DNA of 64,000 nucleotides from Paenibacillus antri (GCF_005765165.1 NZ_VCIW01000006.1:186001-250000); one strand, 5' to 3'. Positions 9,531 to 18,370 are shown, numbered from the stretch's first letter. Numbers and translations are program-made. The notes: generated by a model from the letters alone, not told the origin.

Positions 9531-9965
9531 ATGACGATGAAAGAGATGACGGCAGGAACGTTCGAGACGTGCGCGGTGCATAAAATTTCGGCGTCGGACA
9601 CGAACAAATTCGTGCTGCTGTGCGACGGCTCGCAAGCCGGCTTCGTATCCGTGGTCGAAATTTTCGAGCCGGGCGGTCAGACGCCCCCTAATATTCATAA
9701 AGAGGCGCAAGAGTACTTTTACGTGCTGTACGGCGAAGGCGTAGCGATCGTCGACGAAGCTCGCGTCCCGCTGAAGCAGGGCTCCTTCATGGTCGTGCCG
9801 CCGCAATCCACGCACCAAGTCTTGAACACGGGCGCGAGCCGGCTGTACACGTTAACGACGATGGTGCCGGACGAGGACTTCTCCGATCTGATCAAGGCGG
9901 GTCCGAAGGCCGAGCTGGACGAAGAAGACAAGCGGGTGTTGTCCGGCGCGATCGCAGGATCGTAA
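9531..9965 (+). CDS. Cupin-domain protein
   Basis: 144 residues. A single cupin barrel: GGQTPPNIHKEAQEYFYVLY (first motif; His and Glu metal-ligand candidates at ~44-48) and PPQSTHQVLNTG (second motif His). It lies 7 bp after the hydrolase and 9 bp before the amidase. Small cupins of this type act as isomerases, dioxygenases or sensors; nothing here selects among these. Confidence 0.8.
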   Translation: MTMKEMTAGTFETCAVHKISASDTNKFVLLCDGSQAGFVSVVEIFEPGGQTPPNIHKEAQEYFYVLYGEGVAIVDEARVPLKQGSFMVVPPQSTHQVLNTGASRLYTLTTMVPDEDFSDLIKAGPKAELDEEDKRVLSGAIAGS

Positions 9966-9974
9966 GGTGCGGCC

Positions 9975-11174
9975 ATGAGGGATGCGTGGAACGCCTTCTT
10001 CGACCGCGGCATGACGCTGGCGCCGACTTCGGTAGGACCGTTGTCCGGGATGCGCTTCGCGGCGAAAGATATTTTCGAGCTTCGCGGGTACGTCGCCGGC
10101 GCGGGCAGCCCCGAATGGAGAAGCACGCACGAGCCGGCGGCGAACGACGCCGAAGCCGTCGAACGGCTGCTGCGATCGGGCGCCGAGCTGACCGGGACGA
10201 CGCACACCGACGAGTTGATGTATAGCTTGAACGGCGAAAATTACCATTACGGGACTCCCTTAAACCCGAAGGCGCCGCGCCACATTCCGGGCGGCTCCTC
10301 CAGCGGGTCGGCGGTCGCCGTGGCCGCGGGGGAGGTCGACTTCGCGCTCGGGAGCGACACCGGCGGATCGATCCGCATCCCGGCGAGCTACTGCGGGATC
10401 TACGGCTTTCGGCCGACGCACGGCGCCGTTCCCGATACGGGCATGGTGCCGCTCGCGCCGTCGTTCGACACGGTCGGCTGGCTGGCGCGAGACGCCGCGA
10501 CGCTGCGCCGCGTCGGCGACGCTTTGCTTCCCGCGCCGGCGGAAGCGCCGTCGGGCTTCCGCCGGCTGCTGGCGGCGGAGGATGCGTTCGCCGCCGCCGA
10601 CCCGGCGTGCGCGGCCGCCGCGAGAGCGGTCCTGAAGCAAGTCGAGGCGGTCTCCGGACCGGCCGCTGCCGTCACCGTATCCGAGGAAGGGCTGGAGCGG
10701 TGGATGAACTGCTTCCGGCTGCTCCAGGGCTCGGAAATATGGCGGACGCACGGCGCTTGGGTGGAGCGCGTCAAGCCTCGCTTCGGTCCCGGCGTCGCCG
10801 AGCGGTTCGCCTGGGCGCGCACGATTCGTCCCGAGGAGACGGAGTCCGAGCTCGAGCTCCGGGAACGCATCCGGCAGCGGATGGCGGCGCTGCTCGGCGA
10901 GGACGGCATCCTCGTCATGCCGACGGCTCCGGCCGGACCGCCCCCCCGCAACACGGTCGGTCCCGAGCTCGAGAAGCGGCGGAAGGCCACGCTTCAGATG
11001 TGCTGCGCGGCGGGTCTCGCGGGCTTGCCGCAGCTGACGATGCCGCTCGTCGAATGGAACGGGCTGCCGGCAGGCGTCTCGTTCCTCGCGGGACCGGGAC
11101 AGGATGCGCGCCTGCTCGCCTGGGCCGAATCGATCTCGCGCTCGCTCGCTCTCGTCTCGGTCGCGACGACGTGA
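9975..11174 (+). CDS. Amidase-signature-family hydrolase
   Basis: 399 residues. The Ser-cisSer-Lys triad is readable: Lys31 in FAAKDIF, cis-Ser around 108-109 in GGSSSGSA, and nucleophile Ser132 in SDTGGSIRIPASY. It is shorter than the 450-500 residues usual for the family, like the compact plant/bacterial AMI1-type amidases. It is expected to release ammonia or an amine from an amide in the cytoplasm. It starts 9 bp after the cupin gene. Together with the creatininase-like and isochorismatase-like proteins it gives this operon three C-N bond hydrolases. Confidence 0.88.
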   Translation: MRDAWNAFFDRGMTLAPTSVGPLSGMRFAAKDIFELRGYVAGAGSPEWRSTHEPAANDAEAVERLLRSGAELTGTTHTDELMYSLNGENYHYGTPLNPKAPRHIPGGSSSGSAVAVAAGEVDFALGSDTGGSIRIPASYCGIYGFRPTHGAVPDTGMVPLAPSFDTVGWLARDAATLRRVGDALLPAPAEAPSGFRRLLAAEDAFAAADPACAAAARAVLKQVEAVSGPAAAVTVSEEGLERWMNCFRLLQGSEIWRTHGAWVERVKPRFGPGVAERFAWARTIRPEETESELELRERIRQRMAALLGEDGILVMPTAPAGPPPRNTVGPELEKRRKATLQMCCAAGLAGLPQLTMPLVEWNGLPAGVSFLAGPGQDARLLAWAESISRSLALVSVATT

Positions 11175-11270
11175 CCCCGCGCCGGGACGGGGCTTGAGGG
11201 ACTTGAAAGCCGGAGCGTCACGCGGCGCTATACTACGATGCCGACCGGGGGTCGGCGGAGAGGAGAGAGC

Positions 11271-12038
11271 ATGAACAAGCTTGGGCATGCAGCGAACCAT
11301 TGGACCGTCTCCAAGGAGCATGTGGATCTCCGAAGATCGGCGCGGCGCTCGAGAGTCGTCGAATTCGCGGCGGAGCCGCAGCGCCTCACCTTGGACTTAT
11401 CGAAGAGCGCGCTCGTGATCGTGGATATGCAGAACGATTTCTGCAGCGCGTCGGGGTGGCTCGACTATATCGGAGCGGACTACGCGCCCGCGCGGGCGCC
11501 TATCGAGCCGATCAATCGGCTCGCGAAGACGTTCCGGGAGGACGGCGTGCCGATCGTCTGGTTGAATTGGGGCAATCGCCCGGATCGGATGAACTTAAGT
11601 CCTTCCGTGCTTCACGTGTACAACGCGGCCGGCGACGACGTAGGCATCGGCGGTCCGCTGCCTGGCAACGGGTCGAGGGTGCTGGAGAAAGGAAGCTGGG
11701 GGGCTTCGATCGTCGACGAGCTCGAGGCGGCGCCGACCGATATCCATGTCGATAAATACCGGATGAGCGGCTTCTGGGATACGCCGCTCGACAGCATCTT
11801 GAGGAACCTGCGCGTCGATACGCTGTTTTTCGCCGGGGTGAACGTCGATCAATGCGTCATGGCGACGCTGCAGGACGCGGTCTGCCTCGGCTATGACAGC
11901 GTGCTGCTCCGGGATTGCAGCGCGACGACGTCTCCCGCCTTCTGCGCGGAGGCCACGATGTACAACGTCAAGCAGTGTTACGGCTTCGTCGCGGATTCGA
12001 CGGCGGTGCTCGCGGGACGGGAGGCGGCTCCTTCATGA
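11271..12038 (+). CDS. Isochorismatase-family cysteine amidohydrolase
   Basis: 255 residues from the ATG at 11271, chosen over an in-frame ATG 33 bp upstream because GGAGAGGAGAG precedes it. The Cys-Asp-Lys triad is intact: Asp52 in IVDMQNDFC, Lys162 in DKYRMSGF and Cys195 in GVNVDQCVMAT. The family includes N-carbamoylsarcosine amidase, biuret hydrolase and ureidoacrylate hydrolase (RutB). The last 4 bp overlap the next gene (ATGA). With the creatininase-family gene upstream, a creatinine/N-carbamoyl-type degradation route is conceivable but not shown. Confidence 0.88.
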   Translation: MNKLGHAANHWTVSKEHVDLRRSARRSRVVEFAAEPQRLTLDLSKSALVIVDMQNDFCSASGWLDYIGADYAPARAPIEPINRLAKTFREDGVPIVWLNWGNRPDRMNLSPSVLHVYNAAGDDVGIGGPLPGNGSRVLEKGSWGASIVDELEAAPTDIHVDKYRMSGFWDTPLDSILRNLRVDTLFFAGVNVDQCVMATLQDAVCLGYDSVLLRDCSATTSPAFCAEATMYNVKQCYGFVADSTAVLAGREAAPS

Positions 12039-12901
12039 AGCTGTTCACGCTGCTCGTCGACGGCGAGGAGACGGCCGCGATCGCGGCGCCCCGCGGCTTA
12101 GTTTTGGTGGAGCGCGTCAATCGCGAGTTGGGTACGGGCTGGAAGACGACCGTCTTCGAGATGCTGGAAGCCGGACAGACGAGCGAGATGGCCGCCTGGC
12201 ACCGCGCGGAGGGGGGAGAGCGGATCGCGGCGCTCGACGGGATCCCGTACGGCCGCGCGGCGTACGCCCCCTTGTACCGGCGCCCGCGGAAAATATGGGG
12301 CATCGGGTTCAACTACGCGGCGAACGAAGAGGAGCTGAGGCAGGCGGATCCGGACGCGGAGCCGGTCGGGTTCCTGAAGCCCGACACGGCGCTCATCGGT
12401 CCGGGCGATCCGATTCGGCTCCCCGCTCAATCCGAGCGAACGGTCGCGGAGGCGGAGCTGGCGATCGTGATCGGGAAGCCGTGCAAGAACGTGCCGGAGG
12501 AAGAGGCGGAGCGGTACGTCGCCGGGTTCGCCGCCGTGTTCGACATGTCCGCGGACGATATCCATCAACGGAACCCCCGGTTTTTGACCCGAGCGAAGAG
12601 CTTCGACACGTTCTTCAGCTTCGGCTCGGAGCTGGTTACGCCGGACGAATATCCGGACGTGCTGGACATCGAGGTCCGCGCGGCGTTGAACGGCGAGACG
12701 ATGCATCGCAACGTCCTCCGCAATATGCGGTTCCGGCCGTGGCAGACGGTGGCCTTCCACTCCAAGGTCATGACGCTGCTGCCGGGAGACGTAATTATGA
12801 CGGGCACTCCCGGAGCGGTCGTCATTCGGGCCGGGGATACGGTGGAATGCAGCATCGACGGATTGACGCCGCTCGCGAATCCGATCGTTCGCGAACCCTA
12901 G
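12035..12901 (+). CDS. Fumarylacetoacetate hydrolase (FAH)-family protein
   Basis: 288 residues from the ATG at 12035, which overlaps the preceding stop (ATGA); GGGACGGGAGG is just upstream. The FAH core starts at KIWGIGFNYAANEEEL, with the metal-ligand Glu pair in AEAELAIVIGK and the segment SADDIHQRNPRF; it ends with MTGTPGAV. FAH-family proteins cleave acylpyruvates or hydrate/decarboxylate ring-opened dicarboxylates. The N-terminal ~85 residues form the short accessory domain. Last gene of the coupled run; a hairpin follows at 12944. Confidence 0.87.
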   Translation: MKLFTLLVDGEETAAIAAPRGLVLVERVNRELGTGWKTTVFEMLEAGQTSEMAAWHRAEGGERIAALDGIPYGRAAYAPLYRRPRKIWGIGFNYAANEEELRQADPDAEPVGFLKPDTALIGPGDPIRLPAQSERTVAEAELAIVIGKPCKNVPEEEAERYVAGFAAVFDMSADDIHQRNPRFLTRAKSFDTFFSFGSELVTPDEYPDVLDIEVRAALNGETMHRNVLRNMRFRPWQTVAFHSKVMTLLPGDVIMTGTPGAVVIRAGDTVECSIDGLTPLANPIVREP

Positions 12902-12943
12902 TCGAAAGCCGAACTTCGTGGTAGAGTCGGTAAGATAGAAGCA

Positions 12944-12963
12944 GCCAAGGCCCCGGCCTTGGC
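12944..12963 (+). terminator. Intergenic hairpin after the catabolic run
   Basis: A perfect 9-bp stem (GCCAAGGCC/GGCCTTGGC) with a 2-nt loop lies 43 bp after the FAH stop codon. It lacks a strong T tract, so terminator function is only suggested by its location. Confidence 0.45.
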
Positions 12964-13004
12964 TTCGCGTTTGCATTCGGAAACGGGAAGGGAGTCGTAA
13001 CGTA

Positions 13005-14588
13005 ATGCATAAATCGATGATCGGTACCGAAACGATGGTCGTCAGCCCGCATGCGTTGGCTTCCGCCGCGGGCGCGGCGATGCTGCAGCGCGGCGGCAAC
13101 GCGTTCGACGCCGCCGTGGCGGTCAGCGCGTGCCTCGCCGTCGTGTATCCGCATATGACGGGGCTCGGAGGCGACTCGTTCTGGCTGTCGTATACCCCGT
13201 CGGAGGGAAGGGTTCGGGCCTACAACGGAAGCGGGCGATCCGGACGGAACGCGACGCGGGCCGCCTTCGAAGGGGAGACCGCGATCCCGGCGCGAGGCCC
13301 GCGGAGCGTCGTAACGGTGCCCGGGATGGTCGACGCCTGGGCGGCCATGCTGGATCGGTACGGACGCTTGTCCTTCGGCGAAGCGTTAGAGCCCGCCATC
13401 CGCTATGCGACGGGAGGATTCCCGTTGTCAGGAGACCAATACGAAAATACGGCCGCGCGATTCGCGCTGCTGTCGGCCGCGCCCGTAACGAAGGACATCT
13501 ACGCGCCCGGGGGGCGCGTGCCGCCGAAGGGGAGCCGGTTCGTGCAGCGCGAGCTCGGAGACAGTCTGCGGGTGCTTGCGCAGGGAGGAAGGGATGCCTT
13601 CTACGGAGGCTCCATCGCCCAGGAGATCGTCGCGTACCTGCAGCGGAACGGGGGGTTGTTGACCTTGGACGACTTCGCCGATCACCGAGGCGATTGGGTC
13701 GAGCCGCTGTCCGGCACCTACAGAGGATACGACGTCTATCAAGCGCCTCCGAACTCGCAAGGCTTCACGGGCATTATGACGCTGAATCTGCTGGAGCGCT
13801 TCGACCTCGCCGGCGCCGTCGAAGAGGGCTCGTTCGAGTATTACCATTTGCTCGTAGAGGCGCTTAAGCTAAGCTTCCGGGACCGCGACGCATACTTGAC
13901 GGACCCGGCCTTCGCCGCTATTCCGCTGGATCGACTGCTCTCGAAGACGTACGCGGCCGAGCTGGCGTGGGAGATTCGCATGGACCGCGCCCGGGAAGCG
14001 AACGCCGAGCCGATCGGCAACGATACGGCGTACGCCGCGGTCGTCGACCGGGAAGGGAACGCGGTGTCCTTCATTCAGAGCTTGTATTTCGAGTTCGGAT
14101 CTGCCGTGACGGCGGGTTCGACCGGCATTTTGCTGCAGAATCGCGGCTCTTACTTTTCGCTGGATTCGAACCACGTCAATACGTTGGAGCCGAGGAAACG
14201 CACCTTCCACACGCTCATGCCGGCGATGGTCTGCAAGGACGGGAAGCCGTATGTGCTGTACGGCACGCAGGGCGGGGAAGGGCAGCCGCAGACGCAGACG
14301 GCGCTGCTCACGCGCATGCTCGACTACGGCTTCGATCCGCAAAGCGCGGTATCCGCGCCACGCTTCGTGTGGGGCCGCACCTGGGGCGAAGCGACGCAGG
14401 AGCTGAAGACGGAACGCCGAATCGACGAAGCCGTTCGCGAGGCGTTGGCCCGGGCGGGGCATCGCGTCGTAGAGCTGCCGGCGTTCGACGGCAAGGTCGG
14501 CCACGCGCATGCGATTGTGATCGACGACGAAGGCTTCCGTCACGGGGGAACCGATCCGCGGGCGGACGGCGCCGCGATCGGGCGGTAA
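13005..14588 (+). CDS. Gamma-glutamyltransferase-family protein (Ntn hydrolase)
   Basis: 527 residues, normal for the family. The autoprocessing nucleophile is most likely Thr341 in NDTAYAAVVDREGNAVS; downstream FGSAVTAGSTGILLQNRGSY matches the glycine-rich oxyanion/substrate region. No signal peptide is seen (starts MHKSMIGTETMVVSPHALAS), so it is probably cytoplasmic, unlike secreted GGTs; members of this subgroup may be acylases or cephalosporin-acylase-like. GGGAAGGGAG precedes the ATG. It is separated from the preceding run by 103 bp with a hairpin and may have its own promoter. Confidence 0.87.
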   Translation: MHKSMIGTETMVVSPHALASAAGAAMLQRGGNAFDAAVAVSACLAVVYPHMTGLGGDSFWLSYTPSEGRVRAYNGSGRSGRNATRAAFEGETAIPARGPRSVVTVPGMVDAWAAMLDRYGRLSFGEALEPAIRYATGGFPLSGDQYENTAARFALLSAAPVTKDIYAPGGRVPPKGSRFVQRELGDSLRVLAQGGRDAFYGGSIAQEIVAYLQRNGGLLTLDDFADHRGDWVEPLSGTYRGYDVYQAPPNSQGFTGIMTLNLLERFDLAGAVEEGSFEYYHLLVEALKLSFRDRDAYLTDPAFAAIPLDRLLSKTYAAELAWEIRMDRAREANAEPIGNDTAYAAVVDREGNAVSFIQSLYFEFGSAVTAGSTGILLQNRGSYFSLDSNHVNTLEPRKRTFHTLMPAMVCKDGKPYVLYGTQGGEGQPQTQTALLTRMLDYGFDPQSAVSAPRFVWGRTWGEATQELKTERRIDEAVREALARAGHRVVELPAFDGKVGHAHAIVIDDEGFRHGGTDPRADGAAIGR

Positions 14589-14642
14589 GCTAGGCTCCGT
14601 ATTGCAAGCGTGGGAACGAAAGGGACGTGTACGGTTTTGGGA

Positions 14643-15506
14643 ATGATCTATCTCGTTATCGCATCGCTTAGTTGGAGCTTAGTCGGCGTACTGGTCAAGA
14701 CGGCGGCCTTCCAGTTCGATCCATATACGATCACGTTCGCGCGCTTCTCGATCGGCGTGCTGGCGCTGGCGGGCTTCGCGCTGGCAACGCGGCATTCGCT
14801 GAAGCCTGCCGTCCTGAACCGTTGGATATGGGTCGGGGCGATCGGGAAGAGCGTCAATTATTTGTTCGAAAATGTCGGCGTCTCGCAAGGCTTCGCGTAC
14901 GGCAACGTGCTGGTGTTTCCGACGCAAACGGTCGTGCTGCTGCTGCTCGGCATCTTCTTGTTTAAGGAGAAGTTGTCCGGGAAGAGCTGGACGGCGGCGG
15001 CCATCGTCGTCGCGGGCGTTCTGCTGATTACGTGGAACGGGCGCCCGTTGTCGGCGCCCTTGGGCGAGCAGGGTTGGCTTGCCCTCGTCTTCATCGCCTC
15101 CGGCGTCGGGGCGGCGCTCCATTTGTTCAGCCAGAAGATGCTGCTCGACGCGATGAAGGACGTGTCGATGAACTATTCGATCTTTTTATGGGCCTCGCTC
15201 TTGTGCACGCTGCCGCTGCCCGTCGCCGCCGACTGGAGCGGGACGTTCGTCCCCGGCGCGTGGGCGGCCGCCGCGGCGCTCGGGCTGATCACGGGACTCA
15301 GCTTCCTTCTCTCCTCCAAGGGGATGCGCTCGGTGAAGTTTTCCGTCGCGGCGATCGTCTTCAACTTGCCCGTCTTGTTCACCGTGCTTTGGGCGGTCGT
15401 GTTTTACCGCGAGCCGGTAACGGCGTACATCGCGGGCGGCGCGGTCGTCGTGGCGGTCGGCATGACGATGTTGAATTGGCCGTCGCGCGCGCGGAGCGCG
15501 GCGTGA
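14643..15506 (+). CDS. EamA/DMT-family transporter
   Basis: About 287 residues with ten hydrophobic segments in two EamA repeats, beginning IYLVIASLSWSLVGVLVKTA; the second repeat starts near GWLALVFIASGVGAAL. DMT proteins are inner-membrane exporters or importers of amino acids, nucleobases or other metabolites. The start is uncertain: an in-frame GTG at 14610 and TTG at 14637 also exist. AAAGGGA at 14619-14625 fits the TTG or ATG better. It follows the GGT gene by about 50 bp and may export or import a related metabolite. Confidence 0.83.
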   Translation: MIYLVIASLSWSLVGVLVKTAAFQFDPYTITFARFSIGVLALAGFALATRHSLKPAVLNRWIWVGAIGKSVNYLFENVGVSQGFAYGNVLVFPTQTVVLLLLGIFLFKEKLSGKSWTAAAIVVAGVLLITWNGRPLSAPLGEQGWLALVFIASGVGAALHLFSQKMLLDAMKDVSMNYSIFLWASLLCTLPLPVAADWSGTFVPGAWAAAAALGLITGLSFLLSSKGMRSVKFSVAAIVFNLPVLFTVLWAVVFYREPVTAYIAGGAVVVAVGMTMLNWPSRARSAA

Positions 15507-15508
15507 AC

Positions 15509-15566
15509 GCGAAGAACGGCCCCCCGGCCTCGCCATGCGGCGGATGGCCCGGGGGGCCGTTCTTCG
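15509..15566. terminator. Bidirectional terminator between DMT gene and etfA
   Basis: A long inverted repeat (left arm AAGAACGGCCCCCCGG; right arm its complement) lies exactly between the convergent ends of the DMT gene and etfA. Stem of about 16 bp with a ~24 nt loop; T-rich flanks are short. Confidence 0.7.
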
Positions 15567-15582
15567 TTCGCTTGCCTTGCCG

Positions 15583-16566
15583 TCAGCGGGCTCGGAACGC
15601 CTCGGTCAGCAGCGGCACGACGTCGAACAGGTCGCCGACGATGCCGTAATCCGCGACCTTGAAGATCGGCGCCTCGGGGTCCTTGTTGATCGCGACGATG
15701 ACGCGCGAGCCGCTCATGCCGGCGAGATGCTGGATGGCGCCGGAGATGCCGCAGGCGATATACAGCTCGGGCGTCACGACCTTGCCCGTCTGCCCGATCT
15801 GCAGCGCGTAGTCGCAGTAGCCCGCGTCGCAGGCGCCGCGGGACGCGCCGACCGCGCCGCCGAGCGCGTCGGCCAGCGCCTGGAGCGGCGCGAACCCGTC
15901 GGCGCTCTTCACGCCGCGCCCGCCGGAGACGACGACCTTCGCCTCGCTCAGGTCGATCTTGCCGGACGTCTTCTTCACGACGTCCTTCACGATCGCCCGA
16001 AGCGCCGCGCCTTCGGGCTCGATGGCGACGACGTCGGCCGGCCCGGCGCCGTCGACGGGGTCCGGCGCCCGCACGTTGTTCGGGCGCACCGTGACGACGA
16101 ACGGCTCCGCCGCCGTTCGCCGCTCCACCGCTTTGCCTGCGTACAGCGGGCGCGCGAACACCGGCGGCGCGCCTTCGCCGCCGCCGGGCTCCACCGCGGT
16201 CACGTCGGTGACCGCGCCGCAGCGAAGCGCCGCCGCCAGCTGCGGCGCGAGATCCCGGCCCGCCGCCGTGTGGCCGAGGAACACCCCCGCAGGCTGCACG
16301 GCCTGCACGATGCTTCGGGCGGCGGCGAGGTACGCCTCCGGATGATAGACCGCCAGCGCCGGGCGGTCGACGACGTAGACGCGCGCCGCCCCGCGCGCGG
16401 CCAAGGCGTCGGCGTGCGCCGCGACGCCGCTGCCGATCAGCGCGGCGACGATCGCGTCGCCGTCCGCCGCCGCGGCGCGGGCCGCGCCCAGCGCCTCGAA
16501 CGACACTTGGCGCAGCGCGCCGTCGCGCGCCTCCGCGAACGCAAGCCATGTTTTCGGTGCTGCCAT
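15583..16566 (-). CDS. etfA: Electron transfer flavoprotein subunit alpha
   Basis: 327 residues from the ATG at 16566, preceded on the minus strand by GAGGGGGAG; a further upstream in-frame ATG at 16587 lacks such a site. The C-terminal FAD-binding domain carries the family signature [19 protein letters not shown] and [20 protein letters not shown]. EtfAB collects electrons from acyl-CoA dehydrogenases and passes them to a membrane oxidoreductase. Ala/Arg-rich N-terminal domain. Downstream of etfB and fadR in the same orientation, as in the Bacillus fadR-fadB-etfBA operon order. Confidence 0.95.
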   Translation of the reverse strand: MAAPKTWLAFAEARDGALRQVSFEALGAARAAAADGDAIVAALIGSGVAAHADALAARGAARVYVVDRPALAVYHPEAYLAAARSIVQAVQPAGVFLGHTAAGRDLAPQLAAALRCGAVTDVTAVEPGGGEGAPPVFARPLYAGKAVERRTAAEPFVVTVRPNNVRAPDPVDGAGPADVVAIEPEGAALRAIVKDVVKKTSGKIDLSEAKVVVSGGRGVKSADGFAPLQALADALGGAVGASRGACDAGYCDYALQIGQTGKVVTPELYIACGISGAIQHLAGMSGSRVIVAINKDPEAPIFKVADYGIVGDLFDVVPLLTEAFRAR

Positions 16567-16665
16567 GGATAACTCCCCCTCGTTCATTCGTTCGAGTACC
16601 GGAACCCCCCGGAGATAAGCGCAAAAATGAGCTTAAACCTCACAGCCCCTAAACGCCAACAGCGC

Positions 16666-17469
16666 TTACAACACCTTCGCCTCGTCGCGCAGCAGCCGCG
16701 CCAGCTCCGCCGCCTGCGCCGCCGGGTCGCCGGCGAGCAGGCGACCCGCCGCGCGGGCGGGGGGCAGCGCGAGGCCGACGCGCGTCGTCTTCGGGGCGAC
16801 GTCGTCCGGCGACAGCCCGAGATCGTCGAGCGTCAGCGTCGCGAACGGCTTCTTCTTCGCCTTCATAATGCCCGGCAAGGACGGATAGCGCGGCTCGTTG
16901 AGCCCCTGCTGCGCGGTGAACAGCGCCGGCAGCGGCACCTCGACGACCTCGACGTCGCCCTCCGCGTCGCGCTCCGCGCGGGCCGCGCCGCCGGACGCCT
17001 CGAGCGCCGTGACGGACGCGACGTGCGGCACGCCGAGCAGCGCCGCCAGCCGCACAGCGACCTGGCCTGCGCCGTTGTCGACGCTGAAATTGCCGCCGAG
17101 CAGCACGTCGACCGGCGCGCCGCCGAGCGTCGGAGCTCCGGCGCCTCCGGCGCCCCCGAGCGCCGCCGCGAGCGCGATCGACACCGCGTGCTCGTCGTTC
17201 CCGATGCGCGGGTCGTCGATCAACACCGCCTCGTCGGCGCCCATGGCGAGCGCGGTGCGCAGCGCCTCGGCGACGCGAGCGGGGCCGACCGACAGCACCG
17301 TCACCTTGCCGCCCCCGGCCGCGTCGCGCATCAAGATGCCTTGCTCGACGGCGTATTCGTCGTAGGGGTTAATGACGAATTTCGCCCCATCCTCGGACAC
17401 GACGCCGTCCGTCAGGACGATTCGCTCCTCCGTGTCGAACGTTTGCTTCACCAACACTACGATGTTCAT
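16666..17469 (-). CDS. etfB: Electron transfer flavoprotein subunit beta
   Basis: 267 residues. N-terminus MNIVVLVKQTFDTEERI is typical of EtfB, followed by VINPYDEYAVEQG and the AMP-binding region (ADEAVLIDD, LLGGNFSVDNGAGQVAVRLA). The C-terminal recognition loop region includes PSLPGIMKAKKKPFATLTL, which docks to dehydrogenases. GGGAGG precedes the start. It lies 42 bp after fadR and about 100 bp before etfA, so all three are probably co-transcribed and FadR-repressed. Confidence 0.95.
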   Translation of the reverse strand: MNIVVLVKQTFDTEERIVLTDGVVSEDGAKFVINPYDEYAVEQGILMRDAAGGGKVTVLSVGPARVAEALRTALAMGADEAVLIDDPRIGNDEHAVSIALAAALGGAGGAGAPTLGGAPVDVLLGGNFSVDNGAGQVAVRLAALLGVPHVASVTALEASGGAARAERDAEGDVEVVEVPLPALFTAQQGLNEPRYPSLPGIMKAKKKPFATLTLDDLGLSPDDVAPKTTRVGLALPPARAAGRLLAGDPAAQAAELARLLRDEAKVL

Positions 17470-17511
17470 GCGTTGCGCCTCCCGTCATCGTTTTCTAAAA
17501 CCGTCGATTCG

Positions 17512-18096
17512 TTACGCCAGCAAGCCTCTTAGGAAAAAGTCCGCCGTCCCCTCCGCCTGCGCGCGGAGCGAATACTTCCGCCCGGAGATGAGCCAGCTCG
17601 TCACGACCTCGTCCATGGCGCCGAAGACGAGCAGCCGCGTCAGCTTCACGTCGAGATCCCGGCGGAAGGCGCCCGACTCGACGCCGCGCCGGACAATATC
17701 CTCGATCAATACAATATATGGCTTGAAGGAGGCGCCTATTTCTCTCCTTAGCTCGAGAGAGCTCTGACGAAGCTCGAGCTGCGTGACGACCGCGAAGTCG
17801 ACGTCCTTTTCCAACTCGTCGTAATGGATCTCGCACAACTTCCGCAGGCTGTCGACCGGATCGGCTCGCTCGTCGAGGCTCGCGCGGAATTTGGCCACGA
17901 GCTCGCCCAGCTTCTCGCGGAACAGCGCGATCAAAATATCTTCCTTGCGCTTGAAATAGAGGTAGATGGTCCCGTCGGCGACGCCCGCCGCCTTGGCGAT
18001 CTTCGACACCTGCGACTTGTGAAACCCGTGCTCGGCGAAGGTGCGCAGGGCGCCTTGGAGGATGGCGTAATATTTTTCGTTTTTGAGTTTTGTCAT
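17512..18096 (-). CDS. fadR: TetR-family repressor of fatty acid degradation (FadR)
   Basis: 194 residues. The N-terminal HTH (QVSKIAKAAGVADGTIYLYF, ~residues 30-49) and the phrase VTQLELRQSSLELR near residue 105 closely match Bacillus subtilis FadR from memory. FadR binds operators in beta-oxidation promoters and is released by long-chain acyl-CoA. AAGGAGG precedes the start. The 18-bp operator at 18139-18156 lies 43 bp upstream, implying autoregulation and control of the divergent fad genes. Neighbours etfBA and fadF/fadNAE/fadD are the known FadR regulon members in Bacillus. Confidence 0.93.
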   Translation of the reverse strand: MTKLKNEKYYAILQGALRTFAEHGFHKSQVSKIAKAAGVADGTIYLYFKRKEDILIALFREKLGELVAKFRASLDERADPVDSLRKLCEIHYDELEKDVDFAVVTQLELRQSSLELRREIGASFKPYIVLIEDIVRRGVESGAFRRDLDVKLTRLLVFGAMDEVVTSWLISGRKYSLRAQAEGTADFFLRGLLA

Positions 18097-18138
18097 GAAT
18101 GAGACCTCCTTGGCTGATCATATGCTGTTACCGTCGAG

Positions 18139-18156
18139 TGAATGAATCCTCATTCA
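18139..18156. promoter_or_regulatory. FadR operator
   Basis: TGAATGAATCCTCATTCA is an 18-bp near-perfect palindrome that fits the B. subtilis FadR consensus (TGAATGAMTMVTCATTCA) at every position. It sits between fadR and the divergent fad operon, 43 bp from the fadR start and overlapping its probable -35 region. Confidence 0.9.
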
Positions 18157-18159
18157 GTA

Positions 18160-18370
18160 GGGCGAACGGGAAAATCTCCCGCTTACTTCCGCTTCGGACG
18201 TCCGAAATCGACCGTTGAACGGGAAATTCTCCCTCTTATTCCGGCAAAACCAACGGTTTTCGCCTTTTCTTCGCCAATAAGGAGGAGCTTTTCCCGTCCA
18301 GGAAGCGGATGCGGCCTCGATCAAGCCGATGAGAGGGAGGATTTCCTTTTCGCAATACCGGCATTTCAAG
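18160..18370 (-). repeat. Dispersed nested-palindrome repeat, copy A
   Basis: Read on the minus strand this roughly 190-210 bp stretch aligns end to end with 56884-57071 (copy B), about three quarters identical by eye. Both copies share an inner inverted repeat (arms around 18275-18300 and 18213-18242, AATAAGAGGGA on one arm) and an outer pair built on GGGAGATTTTCCCG/GGAAATCCTCCC. It fills the fadR-fadF intergenic region together with about 140 bp in which I see only weak cre-like motifs. Translations through both copies are similar, but this is expected for any repeat without frameshifts and copy B is interrupted, so I call it non-coding. Confidence 0.75.

Noticed and set aside
11203-11234. 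Internal promoter before the isochorismatase-like gene (TTGAAA and TATACT)
   Set aside because: Spacing is 20 bp, too long for a convincing sigma-A promoter.
16627-17532. Large plus-strand open frames antisense to etfB and etfA
   Set aside because: They are shadows in GC-rich DNA; the minus-strand frames carry clear EtfA/EtfB signatures.
18154-18369. Small protein on the minus strand of repeat copy A resembling a translation of copy B (56815-57051)
   Set aside because: Similarity follows from DNA-level repeat homology; copy B changes frame before the conserved end and neither has a ribosome binding site. Palindromic DNA structure explains it better.
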